Shown in pieces: positions 51,637-60,986 of a DNA stretch of 64,000 bases; positions within the stretch are counted from its first letter, which is position 1; every line of letters begins with the position of its first letter. The notes under the pieces were generated by a model. That model did not search any database, was not told where the DNA came from, and saw only the letters and a program-made list of their open reading frames with translations. The translations under genes and the position numbers were made by a program. Source of the DNA: Rhodocyclales bacterium (GTDB lineage: Bacteria; Pseudomonadota; Gammaproteobacteria; Burkholderiales; Rhodocyclaceae); the NCBI GenBank assembly GCA_016235805.1, contig JACRIY010000084.1:1-64000 (forward strand), given 5' to 3'.

Positions 51637-51680
51637 GGTCTTGACGGCGTTCCCTTGGGGCGGCCCGGCGGGAACGCTCA
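51573..51680 (-). repeat. 105-bp dispersed element, copy B
   Basis: On the minus strand it starts at the purT stop (TGAGCGTT), runs through CGCCGGGCCGCCCCAAG and AGCCGCGCCAGCGGCGAAC, and ends in a CCCCCTCCC/GGGAGGG hairpin. Partner of copy A at 48856-48960. It lies inside the N-terminal coding part of mutY. Confidence 0.75.
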
Positions 51681-52901
51681 CCCCTTGACGGGCTTCACCC
51701 GGCTGGCGGCGAGCTTGGCGCGCTGCCGCGCTTCGTCCGTGGTGTCGGCGTTCGCTACGGCCACGCCCATGCGCCGCTTGACGAAGCTTTCCGGCTTGCC
51801 GAACAGGCGCAGGTCGGATTCCGGCACCTGCAGCGCTTCCGCCGCGCCCTCGAAGGCGATGCCCTTTTCCTCCATGCCGCCGTAGATCACCGCCGAGGCA
51901 CCGGGCCGGCGCAGGCTGGTATCTACCGGCAGGCCGAGGATCGCCCGCGCATGCAATTCGAATTCCGAGAGCCTTTGCGTCGCCAGCGTCACGAGGCCCG
52001 TGTCGTGCGGGCGCGGGCTGACTTCGGAGAACCAGACCTGGTCGCCCTTGACGAACAGCTCGACACCGAAGATGCCGCGTCCGCCGAGGTTGGATGTCAC
52101 GGCGCGGGCCATGTCGCGCGACTTCTGCAGCGCGACCGAAGTCATCGCCATCGGCTGCCAGCTTTCCACATAGTCGCCATTCACCTGGACGTGTCCGATC
52201 GGCTCGCAGAAGAAGGTTTCCACGTCGCCCGAGGCGCCGACGGCGCGCACCGTGAGCTGGGTGATCTCGTAATCGAAATCGATGAATCCTTCGACGATGA
52301 TGCGCCCCGCGCCGACGCGGCCGGCGGCCTGCGAGTAGTCCCAGGCCTGCTGCACCTCGGCGGCGGATCTCACCAGCGACTGTCCCTTGCCGGAGGACGA
52401 CATTACCGGCTTGATCACGCAGGGATAACCTATGCCGCCGTCGATGGCGGCTTGCAGCTCGGCCAGCGAGTCGGCGAATTTGTAGGGCGATGTCGCCAGT
52501 CCCAGTTCCTCGGCGGCCAGGCGCCGGATGCCCTCGCGGTTCATGGTCAGTTGCGCCGCGCGCGCGGTGGGAATGAACTCGGGGAAATGCCCGGCCACGC
52601 CGTCGCGCTCCATCTCGACCAGCGCGGCGGTGGCGATGGCCTCGATCTCGGGCACCACCAGCGCCGGCTTCTCCTTTTCGATCAGCGCATGCAGCGCTGC
52701 GCCGTCGGTCATGTTCACCACGTGGCTGCGATGCGCCACCTGCATGCCGGGAGCATCGAGGTAGCGATCGACGCCTATGACTTCGCAGCCCAGGCGCTGC
52801 AATGCGATAATGACCTCCTTGCCCAGTTCGCCGCAGCCGAGCAGCATGACCCGCGTAGCGGAAGGGGAAAGCGGAGTGCCGATACGTTTGGCGATGCCCA
52901 T
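51678..52901 (-). CDS. purT: Formate-dependent phosphoribosylglycinamide formyltransferase PurT
   Basis: Converts GAR, formate and ATP to fGAR in purine synthesis, independent of tetrahydrofolate. 407-aa ATP-grasp enzyme. It begins with the PreATP-grasp part [24 protein letters not shown]-grasp motifs are [21 protein letters not shown] and [33 protein letters not shown] lies before the ATG. Its stop begins the dispersed element that leads into mutY; the two may be cotranscribed. Confidence 0.96.
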   Translation of the reverse strand: MGIAKRIGTPLSPSATRVMLLGCGELGKEVIIALQRLGCEVIGVDRYLDAPGMQVAHRSHVVNMTDGAALHALIEKEKPALVVPEIEAIATAALVEMERDGVAGHFPEFIPTARAAQLTMNREGIRRLAAEELGLATSPYKFADSLAELQAAIDGGIGYPCVIKPVMSSSGKGQSLVRSAAEVQQAWDYSQAAGRVGAGRIIVEGFIDFDYEITQLTVRAVGASGDVETFFCEPIGHVQVNGDYVESWQPMAMTSVALQKSRDMARAVTSNLGGRGIFGVELFVKGDQVWFSEVSPRPHDTGLVTLATQRLSEFELHARAILGLPVDTSLRRPGASAVIYGGMEEKGIAFEGAAEALQVPESDLRLFGKPESFVKRRMGVAVANADTTDEARQRAKLAASRVKPVKG

Positions 52902-52959
52902 CAGGTGCTCCAGAAATATTACAGGTCGCCGATTTTAGAGCCTTTGACGGTCAACCCCA

Positions 52960-53451
<492 letters not shown>

Positions 53452-53457
53452 GCGACG

Positions 53458-53943
53458 TTACGGCTGCGCCAGGTAGGCTGCGCGGATCGCCTCGATGCGT
53501 TGCCGGTTCGCCCCGAAATCCTTGCGTCCGATCCGGCTCGCGCTGCGCAGTTCGATCACGCCGGACGCGGGATTGACCCAGAACTCCAGGTCGTCCACGA
53601 ACTTCAGCCAGCGCGTCTGCGCCTGGGCGTAAAGGTAGTCGGGCCGCTGCTCGATGACTTCGATGCCCGGCATGCCCCGCAGCACGCCTTCCAGTACCCG
53701 CAATGACGGTGCCGCGCCGCCGGCCTTCAACGGAAGCGGCTTGATGTCCGCATAGTCACGCTGCGGATGGCCGGGATAGAGCGCGGCCTGGCTGGAGACG
53801 CTGTTGGGCGTCGATGACAGCGGCTTCAGGCGCGACTGGCTGACGCCGATGTCCGCAGGGCGGCTTCCGCTGAGCGCGCCGAACTGGATCGCGATGGTGG
53901 CGACCACGAGCAGGGTAAGGAGAAGGTAGAGGGTGGTTTTCAT
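53458..53943 (-). CDS. DUF1499 family protein
   Basis: 161 aa with one N-terminal membrane helix (TTLYLLLTLLVVATIAIQF). The DUF1499 core is recognisable: STPNSVSSQAALYPGHPQRDY, RWLKFVDDLEFWVN and RSASRIGRKDFGANRQRIEAI. Function is unknown. The ATG at 53943 is preferred to an upstream in-frame ATG because the helix then follows directly. Convergent with the flavin reductase gene, stops 6 bp apart. Confidence 0.88.
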   Translation of the reverse strand: MKTTLYLLLTLLVVATIAIQFGALSGSRPADIGVSQSRLKPLSSTPNSVSSQAALYPGHPQRDYADIKPLPLKAGGAAPSLRVLEGVLRGMPGIEVIEQRPDYLYAQAQTRWLKFVDDLEFWVNPASGVIELRSASRIGRKDFGANRQRIEAIRAAYLAQP

Positions 53944-54042
53944 CGGCGCAGAGACTGGATGGTACATCCTACGGCGCTCACTGACGCAGCGCCTGCCCGC
54001 CAGGAAATTACACCCAATGTTGGTACACGGAGCGAGCCGTGA

Positions 54043-55662
54043 TCACTGACCGATGCTGGCGCCGGGCCCGCCAAGCCTCCTGACCAGTACGCCGGCGATG
54101 CCGTGGCGCATCGCCGCGGCCTTGATGCCGTCAAGTCCATTGGTGGCGCCCCTGACGGCCGGGATATCGACCTTGATGCCTGGTGTGGCGTTGTCGATCA
54201 GGCTCAGGGGCGCGCTGGGCAGTGTCGCGCCTCCGCTAAGCGGGGCACTGCCCCTCCTGTCGACAATCTGGATGCCACCGCCCACGTGGGTCGAAACGCC
54301 GGTCTGGGGAAATATCCTGGCAAAGGTAAAGTCGGTGATGGCCTGCAACCGCGCGGCATGAAAATCGGCACTGATGACGCGCTGTGTGCTGGCGACGAAG
54401 CCGGCGGTATCAACCCGCCCGCCGGGACTGATCATGATGCCGGCCGGATTCACTAGCCAGAACTTGTCGTTGGAGTTCAGCGTGCCATAGAGCGTCCACC
54501 GGTCGCTTAGCCCCCGGTTGAGTGCCGCGGAAGAAATCGACGGCTGCTGAAAGGTGATGCTCCCGCCGGCCGGGACGGAGAAGTTGTTCCAGTTGATGAT
54601 GGCACCGTTGCCATTGGCGAGCGACAGAGATCCTCCGGTCTGGTTGATGACGGAGTTGCCACCGATCACGCCGGGATTGATCGGCGCCGCAAAAATTGGC
54701 GGGCCTAGAGGCTGCTGTCCCTTCATCTCGACCAATAGGCTGCCACCGGCATCAATGCTGGCATTGTCCGTCACAGTAACCTGGTTGCCGATAATTTCGA
54801 TGTGGCCCCCCGGGTTTCCTGTCGCATTGATGCGTCCGTTGCCGTCGACTGAAACATCCTGGCTGGCCCGAAGGAAGATGCGTCCGCCCTCATTGACGAC
54901 CGAGGACGCGTTGGCCAGCCCGCTGTTCCTGACGATGACACCAGCGATGCCGATGCGCCCGGCCTCGGCCGTGATCTGCCCCAGGTTGGTGGCGTTGCCC
55001 GCCGCCCCGGTGATGTCGACCTTGACGCCCGGGGTGGCGCTGTCCACCAAGCTCACGGTGGCTCCCGCCGCCAGTATCGTTTCGCCTTGCGGCGTGCTGA
55101 TGAGGCTTTCGTTGGCGACGTTGCTGCCGATCAGGTACACGCTGCCGCCGGCCGGGGTCCTGATTTCACCCTGGTTGATCACGTTGCCGGCGCCTGGCGT
55201 GTTCTCGAACAGCTTGCGTCCGGCGAGGAAGTTCTCATTGCTGATGTTGAGCGTGCTGGCGACGAAGCCTGCCGTGTCGATCCGCCCGCCGGGGCCGACC
55301 ATGATGCCGGCCGGATTCACCAGCCACACTTTGCCGTTGGAGCTCAGCGTGCCGTAGATCGCGGTCGGGTCGTTGAGCACCCGGTTGAGCACGGTGCTGG
55401 AGGCCGCCGTCTGGGCAAAATGCGTCGTTTCTCCCGCCTTGATGCCGAATTTGTCCCAGTTGATGATGGCGCCGTTGCTGTTGGTCACCGTCAGCACGTT
55501 GCCGGCCTGGTTGAAGCTCGCCGTGCCGTTCACCACCACCGGATTTGTCGGGTTCGACAGCGTTGGCGAGGCAATGCACCATGCGCCAAGCGTAGCCAAG
55601 CCGAGCCGTCCAGCCTTGGCCATTGCGGGGTAGGCATTGCAAAAATGGAGGCCGTGGCTCAT
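54043..55662 (-). CDS. Secreted protein with two tandem TPS (filamentous-haemagglutinin N-terminal) domains
   Basis: 539 aa from ATG 55662; an AGGAGGG-preceded TTG at 55701 is a plausible alternative. A long leader with hydrophobic part LGLATLGAWCIASP precedes the first haemagglutination-activity domain (about residues 45-150: NGAIINWDKFGIKAGET, VLNRVLNDP, NGKVWLVNPAGIMVGPGGRIDTAGF). A second, internally duplicated copy lies at about 330-440 (NGAIINWNNFSVPAGGS, SAALNRGLSD, NDKFWLVNPAGIMISPGGRVDTAGF). TPS domains normally serve as the secretion signal at the start of long beta-helical adhesins and pass through a TpsB (Omp85-family) pore. Here the repetitive body is short and no tpsB gene is visible. 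Confidence 0.85.
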   Translation of the reverse strand: MSHGLHFCNAYPAMAKAGRLGLATLGAWCIASPTLSNPTNPVVVNGTASFNQAGNVLTVTNSNGAIINWDKFGIKAGETTHFAQTAASSTVLNRVLNDPTAIYGTLSSNGKVWLVNPAGIMVGPGGRIDTAGFVASTLNISNENFLAGRKLFENTPGAGNVINQGEIRTPAGGSVYLIGSNVANESLISTPQGETILAAGATVSLVDSATPGVKVDITGAAGNATNLGQITAEAGRIGIAGVIVRNSGLANASSVVNEGGRIFLRASQDVSVDGNGRINATGNPGGHIEIIGNQVTVTDNASIDAGGSLLVEMKGQQPLGPPIFAAPINPGVIGGNSVINQTGGSLSLANGNGAIINWNNFSVPAGGSITFQQPSISSAALNRGLSDRWTLYGTLNSNDKFWLVNPAGIMISPGGRVDTAGFVASTQRVISADFHAARLQAITDFTFARIFPQTGVSTHVGGGIQIVDRRGSAPLSGGATLPSAPLSLIDNATPGIKVDIPAVRGATNGLDGIKAAAMRHGIAGVLVRRLGGPGASIGQ

Positions 55663-55815
55663 GTCATCTGAAAATGCCAAAGAGCTAGCCTTATAGCACA
55701 ATATCCCTCCTAGAATTATGGGTTGGATCAAGTGCCCCACCGAAATCGGGCGCCCGCTGAATCGCGTCTCCGTGTCGTCGGCAATTCACCGTCTGCTGTT
55801 AGCTACCAAAAAAAA

Positions 55816-55838
55816 GCCCCACCGAATTCGGGTGGGGC
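55816..55838 (-). terminator. Terminator of the small 55.9-kb gene
   Basis: On the minus strand an 8-bp stem GCCCCACC / GGTGGGGC with a 7-nt loop is followed by T8. It ends the 91-aa gene and separates it from the TPS gene. Confidence 0.9.
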
Positions 55839-55888
55839 GAGCGGCCTGAATGTGCAGGCCGAGGAGGAGGCGGTGGTGGAACGCCAGG

Positions 55889-56164
55889 TCAGTGCGCCTG
55901 CGGGTTCCAGCTGAAGAGGGTGCGCAGCGACAGGCTGGCGCGGGCGAGCAGCGAGGGGCCGCTGGCGCGGTGGCTGGGCTTGGCGTTCTGCGGGTTCCAG
56001 GAGAACAGGGGACGCAGGGCTTCGCCGGCGTCGGCCAGGGATCCGGCCAACAGTCGGACATAGACCCCGAGGCGAGCAGTCATCAGTCCCTGGATGCGGC
56101 GCATTTCCGCGGCGCGCATTTCCCGGGCTTGTCTGACGATTTCGTTGGTGTCGTAGCTGTCCAT
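55889..56164 (-). CDS. Small protein of unknown function with duplicated tail
   Basis: 91 aa, no signal peptide. The N-terminal helix is basic and acidic (NEIVRQAREMRAAEMRRIQGLM), resembling short betaproteobacterial phasin-like or stress proteins, but I cannot assign it. The C-terminus contains the direct repeat RPLFSWNPQ ... RTLFSWNPQ, matched by a DNA repeat of about 25 bp. The ATG at 56164 has GGAAA 7-8 bp upstream, and a strong hairpin terminator follows. The TGC-n3-GCA site at 56181 sits between promoter region and gene. Confidence 0.75.
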   Translation of the reverse strand: MDSYDTNEIVRQAREMRAAEMRRIQGLMTARLGVYVRLLAGSLADAGEALRPLFSWNPQNAKPSHRASGPSLLARASLSLRTLFSWNPQAH

Positions 56165-56180
56165 GATGATTTCCTTTTTT

Positions 56181-56193
56181 TGCTGCAATGCAC
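56181..56193. promoter_or_regulatory. TGC-n3-GCA operator-like site, copy 2
   Basis: TGCTGCAATGCAC, the exact reverse complement of the 13-mer at 42808. It lies 17 bp before the start of the 91-aa gene, a position suitable for repression. Confidence 0.5.
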
Positions 56194-56284
56194 TATCGCA
56201 TGACTGCAATGTAATTACTTTTACGGAAAACAACAATAAACACTTAAGTCACAACATTGGTGAAAAATATTCCATAATAACCCC

Positions 56285-57193
56285 ATGGATCGTGCCGGCG
56301 AGATGACTGCTTTTGTTCGTGCCGTGGAAACCGGGGGGTTTTCTGCTGCAGCGCGGGATATGGGCTTGACGCCGTCGGCACTGTCGAAGCTGGTGACCCG
56401 GCTGGAAGACCGGCTCGGTGCCCGCCTGCTGCAGCGGACCACGCGCCGCCTTCAACTGACGGCCGAGGGCCAGGCCTTCTTCATGCGGGCGCGCGACATC
56501 CTGGCGGCGATGGAAGAGGCCGAGGCCGAGGTGGCGGAGGCCGGCGCCAGTCCGCGTGGCCAGTTGCGCCTGCATTGCGGCTCGACCTTCGGCATGCACC
56601 AGCTGGCGCCTGCGATTCCCCGCTTCCAGGCGCGCCATCCGGCGGTCGGCATCGACATCACGATCAGCGACGAAAGACTGGACATGATGCAGGAAGGCGT
56701 GGACCTGGCGATCCGCATCGGCCCGCTGGAGGAATCCTCGCTCGTGGCGCGCCGCATCTGCAACCTGGAGCGCGTGATCTGTGCGTCACCCGACTACCTG
56801 GCGCGCCATGGCACGCCGCATACGCCGGACGAACTGCAGCGCCACAACTGCCTGTGGATGACCAGCCTGCCGGCGCTGCGGCGCTGGCCCTTCGATACCG
56901 ACGACGGCATCCGCGTCGTCCATGTCGACGGCAACGTCGTCACCAACAACGCCGAGACCGTGCTGCAACTGGCAGTAGCCGGCGTCGGTGTCACGCGCCT
57001 GTCCGACGTGGTGGTGGCCGATGCGATCCGCGCTGGCAGCCTGGTGCCGATCCTTACCGACTGGCACCACGTCGAGCCGGTGCCCCTGTTCGCGACCTAC
57101 CCGAGCGGACGCAACCTGTCGCCCAAGGTGCGCGCCATGGTCGATTTCCTGGTCGAGGAGTTCGGCGGCGCGCCTTGGCGCAGGCCGCGCTGA
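56285..57193 (+). CDS. LysR family transcriptional regulator
   Basis: 302 aa. N-terminal winged helix-turn-helix (FVRAVETGGFSAAARDMGLTPSALSKLVTRLEDRLG) and a C-terminal periplasmic-binding-fold effector domain with HCGSTFGMHQLAPAIPRFQARHP and VVTNNAETVLQLAVAGVGVTRLSDVV. This matches LTTRs of the AaeR/DsdC-like or 'CrgA-like' subgroup. The target and inducer are not evident; the divergent 91-aa gene or the downstream rlmI are candidates. AT-rich DNA precedes the ATG. Confidence 0.93.
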   Translation: MDRAGEMTAFVRAVETGGFSAAARDMGLTPSALSKLVTRLEDRLGARLLQRTTRRLQLTAEGQAFFMRARDILAAMEEAEAEVAEAGASPRGQLRLHCGSTFGMHQLAPAIPRFQARHPAVGIDITISDERLDMMQEGVDLAIRIGPLEESSLVARRICNLERVICASPDYLARHGTPHTPDELQRHNCLWMTSLPALRRWPFDTDDGIRVVHVDGNVVTNNAETVLQLAVAGVGVTRLSDVVVADAIRAGSLVPILTDWHHVEPVPLFATYPSGRNLSPKVRAMVDFLVEEFGGAPWRRPR

Positions 57194-57226
57194 GCACGCC
57201 CTGCGATTACGCCGCACAATGACGCC

Positions 57227-58417
57227 ATGGCAACCCTGATCCTCCATCCCGGCAAGGAAAAATCCGTCCTGCGCCGCCATCCCTGGCTGTTCTCCGGCGC
57301 CGTCGCGCAGCTCGACGGCCGCGCCCGGCCGGGTGACACGGTCGACGTCGTTTCCCACGAAGGCCGCCCATTGGGCCGTGCGGCCTGGAGTCCGGCCTCG
57401 CAGATACGCGCCAGGATGTGGAGCTTCGCCGCCGAAGAGACCATCGACCACGCTTTCTTCAAGCGCCGCGTCGCTGCCTCGGTGGCGCGCCGCGACGCCC
57501 TGCCGGAGCTTGCCGGGCAGCAGGGCCTGCGCCTGATCCACGCCGAATCCGACGGGCTGCCGGGCATCATCGCCGACCGCTACGGCGATACGGTGGTGGT
57601 ACAACTGACCACGGCGGGCGCCGACAAGTGGCGTGCCGCCATCGCCGACTCTCTTCAGAAGGCCACCGGCTGCGCGCGCATCTACGAACGCTCGGATGTC
57701 GAGGTGCGCAATCTTGAAGGCCTCGAAGCGGTCACCGGCTGGCTGCATGGCGGTGCGCCCGAAGGCGATATCGTGATCGCCGAAAACGGCGTGCGCATGG
57801 CGGTCGACATCGTCGGCGGCCACAAGACCGGCTTCTACCTCGACCAGCGCGAGAACCGCCGCCGCGCCGCCGATCTGGCGCGCGACCGGCGCGTGCTCAA
57901 CTGCTTCTGCTATACGGCCGGCTTCTCGCTGCAGGCGCTGGCCGGCGGTGCGCGCGAGTTGGTGTCGATGGACAGTTCCGGCCCGGCGCTGGCCACCGCG
58001 CAACGCAACCTGGCCCTGAATCCGCAACTCGACGCGGCGCGCGCGATCTGGCTCGAAGCCGATGTCTTCGCCGAACTGCGCAGCCTGCGCGCGGCCGGCG
58101 AACGCTACGACCTCGTCATACTCGACCCGCCCAAGTTCGCCAACACGGCGGCGCACGCCGACCGCGCAGCGCGCGCCTACAAGGACATCAACCTCCATGC
58201 CATGCAATTGCTGGCGCCGGGCGGCTTGTTGATGACGTATTCGTGTTCGGGCGGCGTCGATGCCGAGCTGTTCCGCAAGATCGTCGCCGGCGCCGCGCTA
58301 GACGTGGGGCGCACGGCGCGCGTGGTGCAGCACCTGCATGGCGCAGCCGACCATCCGGTCGATCTCGCCTTCCCCGAAGGCGAGTACCTCAAGGGCTTGT
58401 TACTGCAAGTGGATTGA
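57227..58417 (+). CDS. rlmI: 23S rRNA (cytosine-C5)-methyltransferase, RlmI type
   Basis: 396 aa, the same length as E. coli RlmI, which methylates C1962 of 23S rRNA. An N-terminal PUA domain (LRRHPWLFSGAVAQLDG) precedes an EEHEE connector and a SAM-binding Rossmann domain: VLNCFCYTAGFSLQALAGGARELVSMD, LVILDPPKFAN. The catalytic Cys is in MTYSCSGGVD. Its TGA overlaps the first base of copy 13 of the dispersed repeat. Confidence 0.93.
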   Translation: MATLILHPGKEKSVLRRHPWLFSGAVAQLDGRARPGDTVDVVSHEGRPLGRAAWSPASQIRARMWSFAAEETIDHAFFKRRVAASVARRDALPELAGQQGLRLIHAESDGLPGIIADRYGDTVVVQLTTAGADKWRAAIADSLQKATGCARIYERSDVEVRNLEGLEAVTGWLHGGAPEGDIVIAENGVRMAVDIVGGHKTGFYLDQRENRRRAADLARDRRVLNCFCYTAGFSLQALAGGARELVSMDSSGPALATAQRNLALNPQLDAARAIWLEADVFAELRSLRAAGERYDLVILDPPKFANTAAHADRAARAYKDINLHAMQLLAPGGLLMTYSCSGGVDAELFRKIVAGAALDVGRTARVVQHLHGAADHPVDLAFPEGEYLKGLLLQVD

Positions 58418-58439
58418 AAAGTCGGCGCTGGCGCCACGG
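58416..58439 (-). repeat. Dispersed 24-bp repeat, copy 13
   Basis: Starts in the rlmI stop codon; minus-strand reading CCGTGGCGCC then AGCGCCGACTTTTC. The adjacent inverted repeat GGCGCCACG / CGTGGCGCC (58430-58458) partly overlaps it. Confidence 0.85.
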
Positions 58440-58458
58440 CGATTGCGGGCGTGGCGCC
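58430..58458. repeat. 9-bp inverted repeat between rlmI and the zinc operon
   Basis: GGCGCCACG and CGTGGCGCC with an 11-nt loop. It could be a bidirectional terminator, though no T run follows. It overlaps copy 13 of the dispersed repeat. Confidence 0.5.
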
Positions 58459-58473
58459 TTGGTGGAAGCCGGT

Positions 58474-59016
58474 TCAGCGCTTGCGCTTGTCCTCCGGCGG
58501 TGGTGCCGGGTTGAAGTTCTCCATGCGCTCCAGCGTCAGCCGGTAGCCAGCCGAGCCCCAGGGCGTATTGGAGTATTTCAGGCTCATGGTGCCGCTGACC
58601 ATGACCGTGTCCATGCTGTGCAGGTTGCTCACGGGCTTGCTGGTCACGACGTGGATGATCTGGTTGGCCGGTGGCGGCGGGCTGTGGATGCAGGCGCCGA
58701 AGTAGGGCACCAGCAGGAACTCGGAGACCTTGCCGCCCTTGTTCTCCAGCGGGATGGCGAAGCCGGGCAGCTTGACCTTCGCTCCGGCCAGCGTCGGCTC
58801 GGTGGGCGCGGCGTCCCACAGCGCGCGCATCTTCTCCAGCGCTTCCATCGCACGCGGGTCGGAGTCCTGCAGCTTGCCGAGGTCGAGCGCTTTGAGGTCC
58901 TTGGCCGGATCCCAGCCCTTGGGCACCAGCGCCTCCCACTTGATTTGCTTGTAGTCGTCGGCCGCGTGCAGCGGCAGGGCGAGGCATAGTGCGAGCAGGA
59001 ACAGAAGTTTGCGCAT
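58474..59016 (-). CDS. DUF3299 protein of a zinc-linked ABC operon
   Basis: 180 aa, exported (MRKLLFLLALCLALPLHA). The DUF3299 core has FLLVPYFGACIHSPPPPANQIIHV and the conserved MSLKYSNTPWGSAGYRLTLE. This is the counterpart of PA4066 of Pseudomonas aeruginosa, as I recall part of a zinc-responsive four-gene unit (PA4063-PA4066). It is the last gene of the operon. Function unknown. Confidence 0.8.
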   Translation of the reverse strand: MRKLLFLLALCLALPLHAADDYKQIKWEALVPKGWDPAKDLKALDLGKLQDSDPRAMEALEKMRALWDAAPTEPTLAGAKVKLPGFAIPLENKGGKVSEFLLVPYFGACIHSPPPPANQIIHVVTSKPVSNLHSMDTVMVSGTMSLKYSNTPWGSAGYRLTLERMENFNPAPPPEDKRKR

Positions 59017-59024
59017 GGGCTTCC

Positions 59025-60284
59025 TCAGAGTTTCGGTGTCAATCCGTCAGCCAGCGACATGCGCCAGGCGCGCCAGCCCGGGATCAGGCTGGCGATGAGA
59101 CCGGTGGCAATGACCGCGCCGACCAGGGCAAGTTCCTCGCGGCCCGGCCAGCGCGTGCCGAGCACCACGCCGAGGCGATCCAGCAGCCAGGGCGCGGCGA
59201 GACCGCTGCCGATAGTCAGCAGCACGAGGCCGAGTAGCGCGCCGGCCGTGGTGACCAGCACACCCTCGGCAGTGAGCATCAGGAATATGTCGCCCGGTTC
59301 GGCGCCCAGTGCGCGCAGGATGGCGAGTTCGCGACGGCGCTCGTTGAGCCCCGCCAGCAACGTCGCCGCCAGCCCGGCCAGACCGACCAGCACCACCAGC
59401 GCGGAGACGGTGAGCAGGGTGCGTTCCATCATCGCGATGTTCTGCCACAACTCGTCCAGCGCGACGCCGGGCAGCACCGCCAGCAATGGTTCGCCGCGAT
59501 ACTGGTTGACGAAGCGCTGCATGCGGAACACGTCGCCGCGCTGCTTGAGGCCGACCAGCGCGGCGGTGATCTGTTTCGGTTGCAGGTCGAACTTGGCGAC
59601 ATGCTCCGTGGGTATGACCAGGCCCGGCACCGGCGCCCCGCCGATCCAGTCCAGGTGCAGCGCGCTGATCGCTTCCAGGCTGACATGCACCGTGCGGTCC
59701 ACCGGCGTGCCGGTAGCCGCGAGGATCCCGGCGACGCGGAAGGGCTTGTCGCCGTGCGCCGGGCCGAGTTCGCCGAGGCCGTGGTTGAGCGTGATGGTGT
59801 CGCCGGTTCGGTAGCCCAGGCGGCGCGCCACTTCGCTGCCGAGCACCGCTTCGAAAGTGCCGGTGAAGGGCTGGCCGGCGGCGAACTGCAAAGCCTCGCG
59901 CTCGCCATGGCGGAACAGGCGAAAGTAATCGACACTGGTACCCAGCACCGGGAAGCCGCGATGCGAATCCCCCAGCGCCAGCGGCAGCGCCCAGTCCACC
60001 GCCGGGTGCGTGGCGATGGCGCGGTAGCTGTCCCAACTGATGCCGTTGCTCGCGGCGCCGGCATGGAAAACCGCGTAGAGCATCAGTTGCACGCTGCCGG
60101 TGCGCGCGCCGACCACGAGATCGACGCCGGAGACCGACTGCGTGAAGCTCTGCCGCGCGTCGACGCGCAGGCGCTCGACCGCGAGCAGCAGCGTCACGGC
60201 CAGCGCGATGGCGACCAGTGTCAGGCCCAGTGTCAGGCGCCGGCTCCAGGCCGAGAGCGCGGCGAGACGCAGCACGGCCTTCAT
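59025..60284 (-). CDS. ABC transporter permease, MacB/FtsX type
   Basis: 419 aa with one N-terminal helix, a long periplasmic MacB-like domain (about residues 40-260), and a C-terminal FtsX domain with three helices (LTVSALVVLVGLAGLAATLLAGL and following). Such proteins often do not carry solutes but drive mechanical work across the periplasm. It overlaps the ATPase gene by 4 bp. Confidence 0.9.
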   Translation of the reverse strand: MKAVLRLAALSAWSRRLTLGLTLVAIALAVTLLLAVERLRVDARQSFTQSVSGVDLVVGARTGSVQLMLYAVFHAGAASNGISWDSYRAIATHPAVDWALPLALGDSHRGFPVLGTSVDYFRLFRHGEREALQFAAGQPFTGTFEAVLGSEVARRLGYRTGDTITLNHGLGELGPAHGDKPFRVAGILAATGTPVDRTVHVSLEAISALHLDWIGGAPVPGLVIPTEHVAKFDLQPKQITAALVGLKQRGDVFRMQRFVNQYRGEPLLAVLPGVALDELWQNIAMMERTLLTVSALVVLVGLAGLAATLLAGLNERRRELAILRALGAEPGDIFLMLTAEGVLVTTAGALLGLVLLTIGSGLAAPWLLDRLGVVLGTRWPGREELALVGAVIATGLIASLIPGWRAWRMSLADGLTPKL

Positions 60285-60976
60285 TCCTTCCGCTCCGGGG
60301 CGGCGAGGCTAATGTCATGCAAGGCGACGCTGCGATCGAAATGCCCAGCCAGCCGCTGGTCATGGCTGACGAAGATGAGTGCGGCGCCGACCGCGGCAGA
60401 TTCCTGCAGCAGCAGGTCGATGAAGACCTGCTGGCGTTCGGCGTCGAGCGCCGAGGTCGGCTCGTCGGCGATCAGGATTTCCGGGCGGCCGATCAGCGCG
60501 CGAGCGGCGGCGACGCGCTGCTGCTGGCCGACGGAAAGCTCCCCGGCCGGCTTGCGCCAGTTGGTCGTGTCGAGGTCGAGGTGGCGCAGCATGCGCTCGG
60601 CTTCGGCGCGCGGGTCGGCTCCTGCGCGTTCGCGGCGGCGTGCGGAAAAGGTGCAGGGCAGCAGCACGTTGTCGATCGCCGGCAGCCAGGGCAACAGGTT
60701 GAACTGCTGGAACAGGAAGCCGATGTGGTCGGCGCGAAAGCGGTCGCGGGTTCGGCTGGAGAGTCGCGTGATGTCGGTGCCGAGCAGTTCGATGCGGCCG
60801 GCTTGTGGCACGGCGACGCCGCCGAGCAGGCCGAGCAGGGTGCTCTTGCCGCTGCCGCTGGCGCCATGCAGGAAGACCCGTTCGCCGGCGGCGAGTTCGA
60901 AGCGCGGAATGTCGAGGCAGGACGCCGCCTGGCGCGGCCAGCGAAATACCAGGTTGGTGATTCGCAGCGCCGTCAT
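60281..60976 (-). CDS. ABC transporter ATP-binding protein
   Basis: 231 aa. Walker A GASGSGKSTLLGLLGG, Q-loop LFQQFNLLPWL, signature LSVGQQQRVAAARAL, Walker B EILIADEPTSALDAE, and H-loop LIFVSHDQRLAGHFDR. Sequence is of the LolD/MacB class. It pairs with the FtsX-type permease, and lies 10 bp downstream of the DUF2796 gene. Confidence 0.95.
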   Translation of the reverse strand: MTALRITNLVFRWPRQAASCLDIPRFELAAGERVFLHGASGSGKSTLLGLLGGVAVPQAGRIELLGTDITRLSSRTRDRFRADHIGFLFQQFNLLPWLPAIDNVLLPCTFSARRRERAGADPRAEAERMLRHLDLDTTNWRKPAGELSVGQQQRVAAARALIGRPEILIADEPTSALDAERQQVFIDLLLQESAAVGAALIFVSHDQRLAGHFDRSVALHDISLAAPERKE

Positions 60977-60986
60977 GGAGCGGTTG

